A stretch of DNA of 64,000 nucleotides, from assembly GCF_010723305.1 (NCBI RefSeq), contig NZ_BLKW01000004.1, positions 1,178,001 through 1,242,000 on the forward strand, read 5' to 3'. The notes beneath the pieces are model-generated. The model searched no databases. It was not told the origin of the DNA and saw only the letters and a list, made by a program, of their open reading frames with translations. The stretch comes from Mycobacterium botniense. GTDB lineage: Bacteria; Actinomycetota; Actinomycetes; Mycobacteriales; Mycobacteriaceae. Positions 1 through 9,640 of this stretch are shown here, one piece after another. How positions within the stretch are numbered: position 1 is the first letter of the stretch; each line of letters begins with the position of its first letter. Made by a program: the position numbers and the translations under genes.

Positions 1-183
1 GTGCTTGCGGCTGGGGATTTTTGGGGTGGTGCCGGTTCGGCGGCTTGCCAGCAGTTCATCACCGAGTTGGGTCGCAACTTTCAGGTGATCTACGAGCAGG
101 CCAATGCCCATGGTGCCAAGGTGCAGACCGCCGGCTCCAATATGGCCGACACCGACGCCGCCGTCGGCTCCAGCTGGGCCTAA
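1..183 (+). CDS. esxN: EsxN-like ESX-5 WXG100 protein, 5' end cut by window
   Basis: C-terminal 60 residues of an ESAT-6-like secreted protein. The segment LAAGDFWGGAGSAACQQF carries the WxG turn between the two helices, and the tail ending AVGSSWA is that of the EsxN/Mtb9.9 subfamily encoded in ESX-5. The start is missing: the family has about 34 residues before this point, so the GTG at base 1 is an internal valine. EsxN is exported as a heterodimer with EsxM. It is followed by espG5, eccD5, mycP5, eccE5 and eccA5, which fixes the locus as ESX-5. Confidence 0.93.
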   Translation: MLAAGDFWGGAGSAACQQFITELGRNFQVIYEQANAHGAKVQTAGSNMADTDAAVGSSWA

Positions 184-261
184 TCTCCACCAGGCGCGAC
201 AGCACACCGGCCAGGTGTGCTGTCGCGTCCTGCGATCTCACGAGAACACACGAGAGTAGCG

Positions 262-1176
262 ATGGATCAACAGAGCACCCGCACCGATATCACCGTCAAC
301 GTCGAAGGTTTGTGGCTGCTGCAGGCGCTGCTGGACATCCGCCACGTCGCGCCCGAGCTGCGGTGCCGCCCATTCGTATCGACCGACTCCATGGACTGGC
401 TCAACCAGCATCCGGGGATGGACGTCATGCGCGAGGAAGGCATTGTCACCGGAGACACGGTCAATGAACAGGTCGCCGCCCGGATGCGGGTGCTTGCCGC
501 ACCGGATCTGGAAGTCATCGCACTGCTGTCACGGGGCAAGTTGCTTTACGGCGTCAAGGAAAAAGCTGAAGGGGAGGAAGAAGAACCTCCGGGGTCACGG
601 GACATCCCCGACAACGAATTCCGTGTCGTGTTGGCTCGGCGTGGTCAGCACTGGGTGTCGGCGGTTCGGGTGGGCAATGAGATCACCATCGATGACGTGG
701 CTATCACCGATACCGCTTCGATCGCCGCATTGGTATTCGACGGCCTGGAGTCGATCCATCACGCGGATCCGGCGACCATCAGCGCGGTCAACGTGCCGCT
801 CGAGGAAATGCTGGAAGTGACCAAGGCGTGGCAGAGTTCGGGCTTCAACGTCTTCTCCGGGGGAGATTTGCGACGGTTGGGTATCAGTGCCGCCACCGTG
901 GCCGCGCTTGGACAAGCACTGGCGGACCCGCAGGCCGAAGCGGCGGTTTATGCCCGCCAGTACCGCGACGACGAACGCGCCCCCAGCGCTTCGGTGCTGT
1001 CGTTGAAAGACGGATCGGGCGGACGCATCGCGCTCTACCAGCAAGCGCGGACAGCAGGTTCGGGCGAAACGTGGCTGGCGATCTGTCCCGCAACGCCGCA
1101 GCTCGTGCAAGTCGGGGTGAAGACGGTTTTAGATACGCTGCCATATGGCGAGTGGAAGACACATAGCCGACTTTAG
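262..1176 (+). CDS. espG5: EspG5, cytosolic PE/PPE chaperone of ESX-5
   Basis: 304 residues, close to the roughly 300 of M. tuberculosis EspG5. Start chosen at ATG 262 (MDQQSTRTDITVNV), where the family begins; a GTG-led extension from 217 has no family support. EspG5 binds the tip of PE-PPE heterodimers in the cytosol and delivers them to the ESX-5 membrane complex. The C-terminal half is very family-like (SGFNVFSGGDLRR, ARTAGSGETWLAICPATP). A short Glu-rich insertion lies near residues 112-118 (EKAEGEEEE). It lies 79 nt after esxN and 229 nt before eccD5; I see no convincing gene in that gap. Confidence 0.95.
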   Translation: MDQQSTRTDITVNVEGLWLLQALLDIRHVAPELRCRPFVSTDSMDWLNQHPGMDVMREEGIVTGDTVNEQVAARMRVLAAPDLEVIALLSRGKLLYGVKEKAEGEEEEPPGSRDIPDNEFRVVLARRGQHWVSAVRVGNEITIDDVAITDTASIAALVFDGLESIHHADPATISAVNVPLEEMLEVTKAWQSSGFNVFSGGDLRRLGISAATVAALGQALADPQAEAAVYARQYRDDERAPSASVLSLKDGSGGRIALYQQARTAGSGETWLAICPATPQLVQVGVKTVLDTLPYGEWKTHSRL

Positions 1177-1405
1177 CTGTCAGGATGAAACACGAAGTCC
1201 GCCAAGCTATTTCAGCAAAGCTGTCAGCAATGGTGCAGACGTCGTATAGTGCTGGAGAAGAGGCGTGCAAAACAGCGCCACCAATAACAAATCGCGAGGC
1301 AAGCCGGATGGGTTCAGAATTTGCGGGCCGGTGCGTACCGCCGGAGTGTGACGTCGGGGCGGACGTGCCCGATATGGCGGTCTCTCGAGCGGGAAGGGCG
1401 AGGCG

Positions 1406-2914
1406 ATGACAGCGGTAATCGAGGCACCACAGCCAGGTGCCGACGCCGTCTCCGTTTCCCGGGCGGCGGTCGTCGGCGTCATGGCCAACGACGTGCAGAT
1501 TAGCGTGCTCTTGGACGCGAATGCCCCGGTCCACGTGATGATCGACCCGCTGCTGAAGGTGATCAACAGCCGCTTGCGGGAGTTGGGCGTTCCCACCCTG
1601 GAAGCCAAGGGCCGTGGCCGCTGGGCGCTGTGCCTGGTCGATGGCACCCCGCTGCGGCCCACGCAGTCGCTCACCGAGCAAGACATCTACGACGGCGACC
1701 GCTTGTGGCTTAAGTTCTTAGAAGACACGGAACGCCGGTCACAAGTCATCGAGCATATCTCCACAGCGGTTGCGGCGACGCTCAGCAAACGATTCGCGCC
1801 CATCGACCCGGATGCCGCCGTGCACGTCGGTACCGCGATGGTGGCGATCGGAGTGCTGTTGGCCAGTGCCTTGCTCGGCTGGTGGCGTTGGCAGGACCAG
1901 TCATGGCTGGCGGCCGCTTACGCCGGCGCGGTGGCCGTCGTGGTGTTCACCGTGGCTGCCCTGATCCTGATCCGATCCCAGACTGTGCAGGATCGCCGGC
2001 TCGGCGACATCATCCTGCTCAGCGGACTACCGCCGCTGGCCGTGGCGGCCGCCGCCACACCGCCGGGTCCGTTGGGCGCTCCCCATGCGGTGCTGGGCTT
2101 CGGAGTCGTCGCGGTCGCGTCGGTGTTGATCATGCGGTTCACCGGTCGCCGGCTGGGCATCTACACCGCGATCGTCGTGGTCAGCGCCGCGGTCACAGTA
2201 GCGGCGATGGTGCGGATGGTGCTGCTCACCGGAGCTGTGACGCTGCAAACCTGCGTGCTACTGGGCTGTGTGCTGATGTATCACGCCGCCCCCGCGTTAT
2301 CGCGGTGGCTGGCCGGGATACGTCTGCCGGTGTTCCCGTCCGCCACCAGCCGCTGGGTGTTTGAGGCCCGACCCGACTTGCCGACCACCGTCGTGACATC
2401 CGATGGCGGGACGCGGACGCTGGAAGGCCCCGCGTCAATCCGAGACGTGCTCGCAGAAGCCGAACGCGCGCGATCGTTCCTGACAGGGCTGCTGGCCGGG
2501 TTGGGTGCGCTGGTCGTGGTGTGCAGCGCCGGGCTGTGTGATCCGCGAACCACCCAGCGCTGGTTGCCGCTGCTGCTGGCCGCCTGCATGTTCGGGTTCC
2601 TGATCTTGCGGGGGCGCTCCTTCCGGGATCGCTGGCAGGCGATCACCGTGGCGGTCACCGCAGTGCTGATTGTCGCGGCGGTTGTCGTGCGCTATGCGAT
2701 GGTGTTGGCTAACCCCCTGGTGGTGTCCGTGGCAGCGGCGATCCTGGTGCTGCTGCCGGCGGCCGGGCTGACCGCCGCTGCGGTGGTGCCCAACTCCATC
2801 TACAGTCCGCTGTTCCGCAAATTCGTGGAATGGATCGAATATCTGTGCCTCATGCCGATATTCCCGCTGGCGCTGTGGTTGATGAATGTCTATGCGGCAA
2901 TCCGGTATCGCTGA
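1406..2914 (+). CDS. eccD5: EccD5, ESX-5 membrane channel component
   Basis: 502 residues, normal for the family. Residues about 20-115 form the cytosolic ubiquitin-like domain (VQISVLLDANAPVHVMIDP onward), followed by about 11 hydrophobic segments from residue about 145 to the end. EccD lines the inner-membrane pore of the type VII secretion complex with EccB, EccC and EccE. The start is ATG 1406, just after a GA-rich stretch (gggaagggcgagg) usable as a ribosome-binding site. Its 3' end overlaps mycP5 by 29 nt, so the two are probably translationally coupled. Confidence 0.96.
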   Translation: MTAVIEAPQPGADAVSVSRAAVVGVMANDVQISVLLDANAPVHVMIDPLLKVINSRLRELGVPTLEAKGRGRWALCLVDGTPLRPTQSLTEQDIYDGDRLWLKFLEDTERRSQVIEHISTAVAATLSKRFAPIDPDAAVHVGTAMVAIGVLLASALLGWWRWQDQSWLAAAYAGAVAVVVFTVAALILIRSQTVQDRRLGDIILLSGLPPLAVAAAATPPGPLGAPHAVLGFGVVAVASVLIMRFTGRRLGIYTAIVVVSAAVTVAAMVRMVLLTGAVTLQTCVLLGCVLMYHAAPALSRWLAGIRLPVFPSATSRWVFEARPDLPTTVVTSDGGTRTLEGPASIRDVLAEAERARSFLTGLLAGLGALVVVCSAGLCDPRTTQRWLPLLLAACMFGFLILRGRSFRDRWQAITVAVTAVLIVAAVVVRYAMVLANPLVVSVAAAILVLLPAAGLTAAAVVPNSIYSPLFRKFVEWIEYLCLMPIFPLALWLMNVYAAIRYR

Positions 2915-4622
2915 CCGTCGGCGCCGGCGCAGCCGGGTAGCCGGAGTCACCGCAGCCGCGATGATGGTGGCTGCGGGTGCACTGAACGGTATGCCGTCCG
3001 CCTACGCCATCAGCCCGCCGGTGATCGACCCCGCGGCGGTGCCTCCTGATGGACCGCCGGGCCCGATACAGCCGATGCGCCAGAGCTCGTACTGCACCGA
3101 GGTAGGTGTTTTACCGGGCACTGATTTTCGGGTCCAGCCCAAATACATGGACATGCTGAACCTGAACGAGGCATGGCAGTTCGGCCGCGGCGCCGGTGTC
3201 AAGGTGGCCGTCATCGACACCGGGGTGACGCCGCATCCCCGGCTGCCGCGGCTGATCCCGGGCGGGGATTACGTGGTGGCCGGGGGCGACGGTCTATCGG
3301 ACTGCGACGCTCACGGCACACTGGTGGCATCGATGATCGCCGCGACCCCGGCCAATGGCGCCGCACCGTTGCCACCGCCGGTCCGCAGGCCGCTTCCCGT
3401 TCCCACCAACGAACCGCCGCCGCCACCCCCACCACCGCAGACGATCACGCTATCGCCGCCGCCGCCGACAACAGTGATGGTGAATCCACCGCCGGAGGAG
3501 CTTCCGCCACAGCCCGGGCTACCGTGGCTGCCGCCGCCGCCGCCGAAGGCGCCGGCCGCCAACAAAGGTCATGCGAGCATCACGACCCCCGTCTATTCAG
3601 GCGGCAGGCGCGTGGCCGGCGCCGACCACCCGAAGAATCCGGCCGAGCCGCCGGCGCCGCCGCCTCCCGATGCGTTCAGCGGCATTGCCCCGGACGTGGA
3701 GGTGATCTCGATCCGCCAGTCGAGCCAGGCCTTTACCGAAAAGGAGCCATTCGGCGGGGAGGATCCGCAGACGCGGAAGAAGAGGGACAACATCCGGACC
3801 TTGGCCCGCGCGATCGTGCACGCCGCCGACCTGGGAGCCTCGGTCATCAATATTTCCGACGTGACATGTATGAGCGCCCGCAACATCATCGACCAGGCGG
3901 ACCTCGGCGCAGCAGTGCGCTACGCGGCGGTCGACAAGGATGTGGTCATCGTGGCTGCGGCCGGCGACACCAGCAAAAAAGACTGCAAACAAAACCCGAT
4001 CTATGATCCATTGCAGCCCAACGATCCTCGAGACTGGGCTGGTGTCAACACGGTCGTCACACCGTCGTGGTTCAACGAATATGTCTTGACCGTGGGCGCG
4101 GTGGATTCCACCGGCCAGCCGATGACCAATATGAGTGTCGCGGGACCGTGGGTGTCGATCGCCGCTCCGGGTACCGACGTCGAGGGACTCTCACCGCGTG
4201 ACGACAGCCTGATGAACGCGGTCGAGGGCCCTGACAATACGCTGCTGGTGCCGTCCGGCACCAGCTTTTCGACCGCGATCGTCTCCGGGGTGGCGGCGCT
4301 GGTGCGCGCGAAATATCCCCAGCTGTCCGCCCATCAGATCATCAACCGGTTGATCCGCACCGCCAGGCCCCCGGCCCGCGGCGTCGACAACCAGGTCGGG
4401 TACGGCATCGTCGACCCGGTGGCGGCGCTGACCTGGGATGTGCCGGACGGGCCGGTGCTGCCGCCACAACGGCTGTCCGCGCCGCTGCAGATGCCGCCAC
4501 CAAGCCCACCGCGCGATATGACGCCGGTGTGGGTGGCCGCCGGGGGGCTGGCCGCGGCACTGCTGGTTGCCGGCGCCGTCGTCGGAGGAGCGGTGCTGCT
4601 GCGGCGCTCGAGGCGCGGATGA
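2886..4622 (+). CDS. mycP5: MycP5 mycosin, subtilisin-like protease of ESX-5
   Basis: 578 residues. The N-terminus has an Arg-rich stretch, a hydrophobic core and a probable signal cleavage after SAYA (about residue 41). The catalytic triad is visible: Asp in VAVIDTGV (about 110), His in DAHGTLVASMI (about 143) and Ser in GTSFSTAIVSG (about 459). Between His and the core lies a long Pro-rich loop (about 160-260) typical of MycP5. A C-terminal membrane helix (about 544-572) is followed by a basic tail. The expected oxyanion-hole Asn position reads VAAAGD; I recall Asp in other MycP5 proteins too, but this needs alignment. Mycosins stabilise the ESX complex. ATG at 2886, with an alternative at 2892. 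Confidence 0.95.
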   Translation: MSMRQSGIADRRRRRSRVAGVTAAAMMVAAGALNGMPSAYAISPPVIDPAAVPPDGPPGPIQPMRQSSYCTEVGVLPGTDFRVQPKYMDMLNLNEAWQFGRGAGVKVAVIDTGVTPHPRLPRLIPGGDYVVAGGDGLSDCDAHGTLVASMIAATPANGAAPLPPPVRRPLPVPTNEPPPPPPPPQTITLSPPPPTTVMVNPPPEELPPQPGLPWLPPPPPKAPAANKGHASITTPVYSGGRRVAGADHPKNPAEPPAPPPPDAFSGIAPDVEVISIRQSSQAFTEKEPFGGEDPQTRKKRDNIRTLARAIVHAADLGASVINISDVTCMSARNIIDQADLGAAVRYAAVDKDVVIVAAAGDTSKKDCKQNPIYDPLQPNDPRDWAGVNTVVTPSWFNEYVLTVGAVDSTGQPMTNMSVAGPWVSIAAPGTDVEGLSPRDDSLMNAVEGPDNTLLVPSGTSFSTAIVSGVAALVRAKYPQLSAHQIINRLIRTARPPARGVDNQVGYGIVDPVAALTWDVPDGPVLPPQRLSAPLQMPPPSPPRDMTPVWVAAGGLAAALLVAGAVVGGAVLLRRSRRG

Positions 4623-5812
4623 AAGCGCAATCCCGGTTCAACCTGGCTCTCTCGTGGCCCCGGGTCACCACCGTTTTCCTGATCGACGTCGCGGTGCTGG
4701 CGCTGGCCAGCCACTGCCCGGAGTCTTGGCAGACCGATCACCTCGCATGGTGGGCCGGTATCACCATTGCGGTAGCGGTAACCATCGGCGGGCTGCTCAC
4801 CTACCTCGGGATACCGATCGCGTCGGCGCCGTTCGCCCGGGTGAGGAACTGGTATGCCAACCCTGACGGCGTGCTGACCGCCGGACGCACCCCGGCCATC
4901 GACCACCGGCGGCGCTTCAGCCGCGATGTCGTCGGGATCCGCGAGGACCGCGGCCACCTACTCTCGGTGATCGCCGTGGAAGGGCGGGAAGAGACCCCTC
5001 CTGGCCGACACCACCACCCCGAAGTAGCACCGGCCACATTACCCCTGGACGCCGTCGCCTCATGGCTGCGCCAGTTCGATGTCCGCCTGGACAGCATCGA
5101 TATCGTCTCGGTGGGAACACGACGCGCGACCGCCGCGGTGTCCCCGGTCCCGGGGTATCGGGAACCAACCGACGAAGCCTCGACACTTGACCAGCGCAGC
5201 ACCTGGCTGGTGCTGCGGATGGATGCGCAACGCAATGTCGCCGCGGTGGCTGCTCGCGACTCGGTGGCGTCCACCTTGGCCGCGGCCACCGAGCGGGTCG
5301 CCCAGAACCTGGATGGTCGACGCTGCAGCGCCCGAATACTGACCGCCGATGACATCGCTGACATGGAGGACGTAGTGCTGGCCGGTCTGCAGCCGGCGCA
5401 GATCCGGCCCTACTGGCGCTATCTCCGGCACATGAGCGGCTACGTGACCAGCTTCTGGGTATCGCCGAACGATATTACTTCTGAGACCCTCGGTCAGTTG
5501 TGGCATCCGGATACGGAGGGCGCTGTTGTCACGATCCGGCTCACGATGCGTGGCGGCAAACCACAGGTATCGGCCTGGGTCCGGTACCACAGCCGCAGGC
5601 GCTTGCACAAGGACGTGCGCAGTGGGTTGAATCGGCTCACCGGCCGTCAACTGGCCGCCTTGCGCGCCAGCTTGCCGGCGCCGGCACCCCAGCCGGCGCT
5701 GAACGTGCCAAGTCGTAGGCTGGATGACAACGAACATATCGAGGTGCCCGTGAACGCGGTACCGCAATACGCAGCACATGACGAAATGAGCGGGGCAACA
5801 GCGCAACGATGA
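4619..5812 (+). CDS. eccE5: EccE5, peripheral membrane component of ESX-5
   Basis: 397 residues. Start taken at ATG 4619 (MKAQSRFNLALSWPRVT), whose ATGA overlaps the mycP5 stop; the longer frame from 4529 lies inside the MycP5 membrane anchor and is rejected. Two transmembrane helices occupy residues about 15-65 (TVFLIDVAVLALAS, ITIAVAVTIGGLLTYLGI), followed by a soluble domain, as in the EccE family (about 406 residues in M. tuberculosis). EccE sits at the edge of the ESX-5 membrane hexamer. The 3' end overlaps eccA5 by 4 nt (ATGA). Confidence 0.95.
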   Translation: MKAQSRFNLALSWPRVTTVFLIDVAVLALASHCPESWQTDHLAWWAGITIAVAVTIGGLLTYLGIPIASAPFARVRNWYANPDGVLTAGRTPAIDHRRRFSRDVVGIREDRGHLLSVIAVEGREETPPGRHHHPEVAPATLPLDAVASWLRQFDVRLDSIDIVSVGTRRATAAVSPVPGYREPTDEASTLDQRSTWLVLRMDAQRNVAAVAARDSVASTLAAATERVAQNLDGRRCSARILTADDIADMEDVVLAGLQPAQIRPYWRYLRHMSGYVTSFWVSPNDITSETLGQLWHPDTEGAVVTIRLTMRGGKPQVSAWVRYHSRRRLHKDVRSGLNRLTGRQLAALRASLPAPAPQPALNVPSRRLDDNEHIEVPVNAVPQYAAHDEMSGATAQR

Positions 5813-7647
5813 CCACGCCGCAGTCGGCCGCAGTGGATGCACGCAACGCGATGGTGGCCGGTCTGCTGGCCTCCGGAATCTCCGTCAACGGGCTGCAACC
5901 CAGCCATAACCCCCAGGTGGCGCTGCGGATGTTCACCACGGCCACCGCCATCGATCCCGAGATGTGTGATGCCTGGCTGGCCCGGCTGCTGGCCGGTGAC
6001 CAAAGCCTTGAGGTGCTTGCCGGGGCGTGGGCCGCGGTCAAAACGTTCGGGTGGGAGATCCGCCGCCTGGGCATCACGGACCTCCAGTTCCGCCCAGAGG
6101 TGTCCGACGGACTGTTTTTGCGGTTGGCGATTACCAGCGTGGAGTCGCTCGCGGCCGGCTATGCAGCGGTGTTGGCTGAGGCCAAACGCTACGAGGAAGC
6201 GTCGCGGTTGCTCGATGCTGCCGAACCGCGAAACCCGATCGACGCCGAACTGCTCAGGTATGTGCGCGGTGTGCTCTACTTCCGCACCGGCCGCTGGCCG
6301 GATGTGCTGACCCAATTCCCGCCCGCGGAGCTGTGGCGACAGCCCGAACTGAAAGCCGCCGGGGCGGCCATGGCCACAACGGCACTGGCCTCCCTCGGGG
6401 TGTTTGAGGAAGCCTGTCGCCGCGCACAGGAGGCCATCGAAGGAGACCGGGTGCCCAGCGCGGCCAACGTCGCGATGTATACCCAGGGCATGTGCCTGCG
6501 CCACTTGGGCCGTGAAGAAGAAGCCGTTGAACTGTTGCGCCGGGTGTATTCGCGCGACGCGAAGTTCGCCCCGGCCCGGGAAGCCTTGGACAACCCCAGC
6601 TACCGATTGGTGCTCACCGACCCAGAAACCATCGAGGCACGCACCGACCCGTGGGATCCCGACAGCGCGCCCACCCGCGAGCAGGCCGAGGCCGCCCGCC
6701 ACGCCGAGATGGCCAAGAAGTATTTGGCAGAAGGAGATGCCGAGCTCAACGCGATGCTGGGCATGGAGAAGGCCAAACGCGAGATCAAGCTGATCAAGTC
6801 GACGACGAAGGTGAACCTGGCCCGCGCCAAGATGGGCCTGCCCGTACCGGTCACGTCGCGCCACACCTTGCTGCTGGGTCCGCCCGGCACCGGGAAAACC
6901 TCGGTGGCACGCGCGTTCACCAAGCAATTGTGCGGATTGACGGTGCTGCGGAAACCGGTGGTGGTCGAAACCAGCCGCTCCAAGCTGCTGGGCCGTTATA
7001 TGGCGGACGCGGAAAAGAACACCGAAGAGATGCTCGAAGGAGCGCTGGGCGGCGCGGTGTTTTTCGACGAGATGCACACGCTGCACGAACGCGGGTATCA
7101 CCAAGGCGACCCGTACGGCAACGCGATCATCAACACCCTGCTGCTGTACATGGAAAACCACCGCGACGAGCTGGTAGTGTTCGGGGCGGGCTACGCCAAG
7201 GCCATGGATCGGATGCTGGAGGTCAACCCCGGTCTGCGGCGGCGATTTTCGACCGTGATCGAGTTCTACAGCTACACCCCTGACGAGTTGATCGCGCTGA
7301 CGAAGTTGATGGGCAGGGAAAACGAAGACGTCATCAGCGACGAGTCAGCTGAGGTGCTGCGGCCCTCGTACACGAAGTTTTACCTCGACGAAAACTACTC
7401 CGAGGACGGGGATTTGATCCGCGGCATCGACGTGCTCGGCAATGCGGGATTTGTACGCAACGTGGTGGAGAAGGCTCGGGATCACCGCAGTTTTCGTCTC
7501 GATGACGAAGATCTCGACGCGGTGTTGGCCAGCGATGTCGAAGAGTTCAGCGAAGCGCAGCTGCTCCGGTTCAAGGAACTGACCCGTGAAGATCTCGCCG
7601 AAGGCCTCAGCGCTGCGGTGGCCGAAAAGAAAACAGACGAAGCATAA
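5809..7647 (+). CDS. eccA5: EccA5, AAA+ ATPase of ESX-5
   Basis: 612 residues. The N-terminal half (about 1-280) is a TPR-like helical domain; the C-terminal half is a CbxX/CfqX-type AAA+ domain with Walker A GPPGTGKTS (about 360) and Walker B AVFFDEMHTL (about 420). EccA proteins are cytosolic and are thought to act on EspG-bound PE/PPE substrates. It is the last gene of the ESX-5 run and converges on the minus-strand NRAMP-like gene 75 nt downstream. In M. tuberculosis lppT and PPE genes follow here; they are absent in this window. Confidence 0.96.
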   Translation: MTTPQSAAVDARNAMVAGLLASGISVNGLQPSHNPQVALRMFTTATAIDPEMCDAWLARLLAGDQSLEVLAGAWAAVKTFGWEIRRLGITDLQFRPEVSDGLFLRLAITSVESLAAGYAAVLAEAKRYEEASRLLDAAEPRNPIDAELLRYVRGVLYFRTGRWPDVLTQFPPAELWRQPELKAAGAAMATTALASLGVFEEACRRAQEAIEGDRVPSAANVAMYTQGMCLRHLGREEEAVELLRRVYSRDAKFAPAREALDNPSYRLVLTDPETIEARTDPWDPDSAPTREQAEAARHAEMAKKYLAEGDAELNAMLGMEKAKREIKLIKSTTKVNLARAKMGLPVPVTSRHTLLLGPPGTGKTSVARAFTKQLCGLTVLRKPVVVETSRSKLLGRYMADAEKNTEEMLEGALGGAVFFDEMHTLHERGYHQGDPYGNAIINTLLLYMENHRDELVVFGAGYAKAMDRMLEVNPGLRRRFSTVIEFYSYTPDELIALTKLMGRENEDVISDESAEVLRPSYTKFYLDENYSEDGDLIRGIDVLGNAGFVRNVVEKARDHRSFRLDDEDLDAVLASDVEEFSEAQLLRFKELTREDLAEGLSAAVAEKKTDEA

Positions 7648-7722
7648 GGTGTCGGCATCGAGGGCACGAGCGCGCTGCCGGCGGTCGCCGACGCCGGTGC
7701 GCCGCACCGCCGGGCTGACCGT

Positions 7723-9525
7723 TTAGCCGATGCCGGCCTGGACGACCCTGACCACGACCAGCACACCGGCAAGCACCAGGTAGGCCCGCAGCGTTAGCAG
7801 CCCTGCGCGGCGCACCGGCGACATCACGGGCCGCTCCAGGGATGCGAAAGCAGGCATGCGCCACGTTGCGCGGATCTTGTCGCGGAGGGCTTTGCGATCG
7901 GCACGGGTCAACCGCGGAAAGTTTTCCAATTCGTCGAGCTGTTCGGGATCGAGCGCACCGAGTGGCACGGTGTTTTCCGCATCCCGCCGGTCGGCGTACC
8001 AACCGATTGCGAACACAATGGCGGCGCCGAGCAGGCCGATTACCGCACCAACACCCAGACCACCCTCAAGTGTCTCGGTTGACAGGTTGGGGAAGAGCGT
8101 CACCGCCGTCAGCATCAGCGACAGCACGACCAGCGACCAGACGATCATCCAGGCTAAAGCGTTCTGGCGGAAAGTGTTCACCCAGGGTCCCAGCACCGGA
8201 CGGTCGTTGCACAACAGCACCAAGAACACCGTCGCCGAGGGCAGCAGAACACCGCCGAGTACTTGGACGCCTTGGGTGATCAGACCGAGGACGTGGTCGG
8301 GACTAAACGCGACGGCGGCCGACACCCCAAGCAGCGCCGCGTAAGTGCCGTAAAACAAGGGGGCTTCGGTGATTTTCCAGTGCAGCGAGTGGGGTTTGCC
8401 CAGGGCGTCACCGAGCGCATAGGTGGTGGATAATCCGATCACGTTGGCGCCGATCAGCGAACAGTCCAACAAGACAACAGCGAAGAGGACGCCAACCGGA
8501 TGCCCGACATGGTCGGACAGTTGAGACGCGACCGCTCCAGCGTCGGTGAATCTACCGGCAGCGCTCGTCCCGCCCAACCCGAATGCGGTCACCGCCATCA
8601 ACGCTATCGCCCCGCCAATCACACCGACGATGCCGATGATCAGGTCGGCTCGACCGTAGTGCATCCATCTGGGCGTGATCCGTTTGTCGACGACGTTGGA
8701 TTGCTGAAAGAACAACTGCCACGGTGCCACGGTGGTGCCAACTATCGCCAGGATCACCATCAAGACGATGGAATCAGGCTCACCCGGTAGCGAAGGCACC
8801 AGCCCTCGGAAACTTTTGCCCAAGGTGGGATGTACCAGCAGCACCACCGGGACAAGGGTCAGATTCACCGTAATGAGCACGAACATCATTTGCTCCCAAC
8901 GGCGGAACGAACCACCGGCCACAACGCCGAACAGCAACACCGCAGCCGTCGGGATGGCGATCGTCTTGGGACAGCCCAGAAATCCGAGCGCCAGCGATAC
9001 ACCGATGAATTCCGTGACGATTGTCAACGCATTGAGAATCAACAGGTCACCGATGCTGAATGCGCCCCAGAACTTGCCGAACCGTTCGAAAATCAGCCGG
9101 GCATGACCTACCCCGGTGACCGCACCCAACCGCAGCACCATCTCCTGGTTCACGTACAGCACCGGGATCATCAACACTAATGTCCACAGCAGACTCATTC
9201 CGTAGTTCTGCCCGACCTCCGCATAAGTCGCTACACCACCGGCGTCGTTATCACCGGTCATGACGATCAGTCCCGGACCAGCGACGACCAGTAGTGTTCG
9301 CAGCTGCTGCCGGCGGTTGCCTGTTGGGGCAGTGGTGTCGCGTGCGATGCGGCCGAAAGCACCGATAATGTCGCCGAGATGCGCTGAGTTCGGCGCCGCC
9401 GACCCGGGTGCTTTTGGTACGAGTCCAGGTGTGACGTGCTGCCCGCTGTGACGCGTGCCGCCGCGGACTGCCGCTGCGTCACCGACGGCGACGGCAACGC
9501 GTGGTTCAGCGGAGATTTCGGTCAT
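7723..9525 (-). CDS. NRAMP-related transporter of the Mg2+ (NRMT) type
   Basis: 600 residues with about 11 hydrophobic segments. It is clearly SLC11/NRAMP fold, but both signature motifs are changed. The TM1 DPGN becomes DAGG (GDNDAGGVATY, about residues 91-101), and the TM6 AxxMPH becomes TTVAPW (about 264-269). Loss of the metal-binding Met and Asn is the hallmark of NRAMP-related magnesium transporters, which carry Mg2+ instead of Mn2+/Fe2+. The first 75 residues are an Ala/Gly-rich cytosolic extension. Start ATG 9525; a GTG lies one codon upstream. A minus-strand M-box riboswitch about 0.9 kb upstream supports Mg2+ control. Paralogue of the gene at 13166. Confidence 0.88.
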   Translation of the reverse strand: MTEISAEPRVAVAVGDAAAVRGGTRHSGQHVTPGLVPKAPGSAAPNSAHLGDIIGAFGRIARDTTAPTGNRRQQLRTLLVVAGPGLIVMTGDNDAGGVATYAEVGQNYGMSLLWTLVLMIPVLYVNQEMVLRLGAVTGVGHARLIFERFGKFWGAFSIGDLLILNALTIVTEFIGVSLALGFLGCPKTIAIPTAAVLLFGVVAGGSFRRWEQMMFVLITVNLTLVPVVLLVHPTLGKSFRGLVPSLPGEPDSIVLMVILAIVGTTVAPWQLFFQQSNVVDKRITPRWMHYGRADLIIGIVGVIGGAIALMAVTAFGLGGTSAAGRFTDAGAVASQLSDHVGHPVGVLFAVVLLDCSLIGANVIGLSTTYALGDALGKPHSLHWKITEAPLFYGTYAALLGVSAAVAFSPDHVLGLITQGVQVLGGVLLPSATVFLVLLCNDRPVLGPWVNTFRQNALAWMIVWSLVVLSLMLTAVTLFPNLSTETLEGGLGVGAVIGLLGAAIVFAIGWYADRRDAENTVPLGALDPEQLDELENFPRLTRADRKALRDKIRATWRMPAFASLERPVMSPVRRAGLLTLRAYLVLAGVLVVVRVVQAGIG

Positions 9526-9640
9526 CACGATCTTCGCAATCTGTACGACAGTCGTGGGTGGTATGGCAGACGGTCAACCGCGCGCTGATCCGCGAGTGTC
9601 CGCGAGCGAGAAACGCCGCCCCGACTGTGGGGCGAATCCC

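Noticed and set aside
1185..1409. 74-codon frame between espG5 and eccD5
   Set aside because: No clear ribosome-binding site and no protein-like pattern; it runs up to the eccD5 start and is best seen as spacer.
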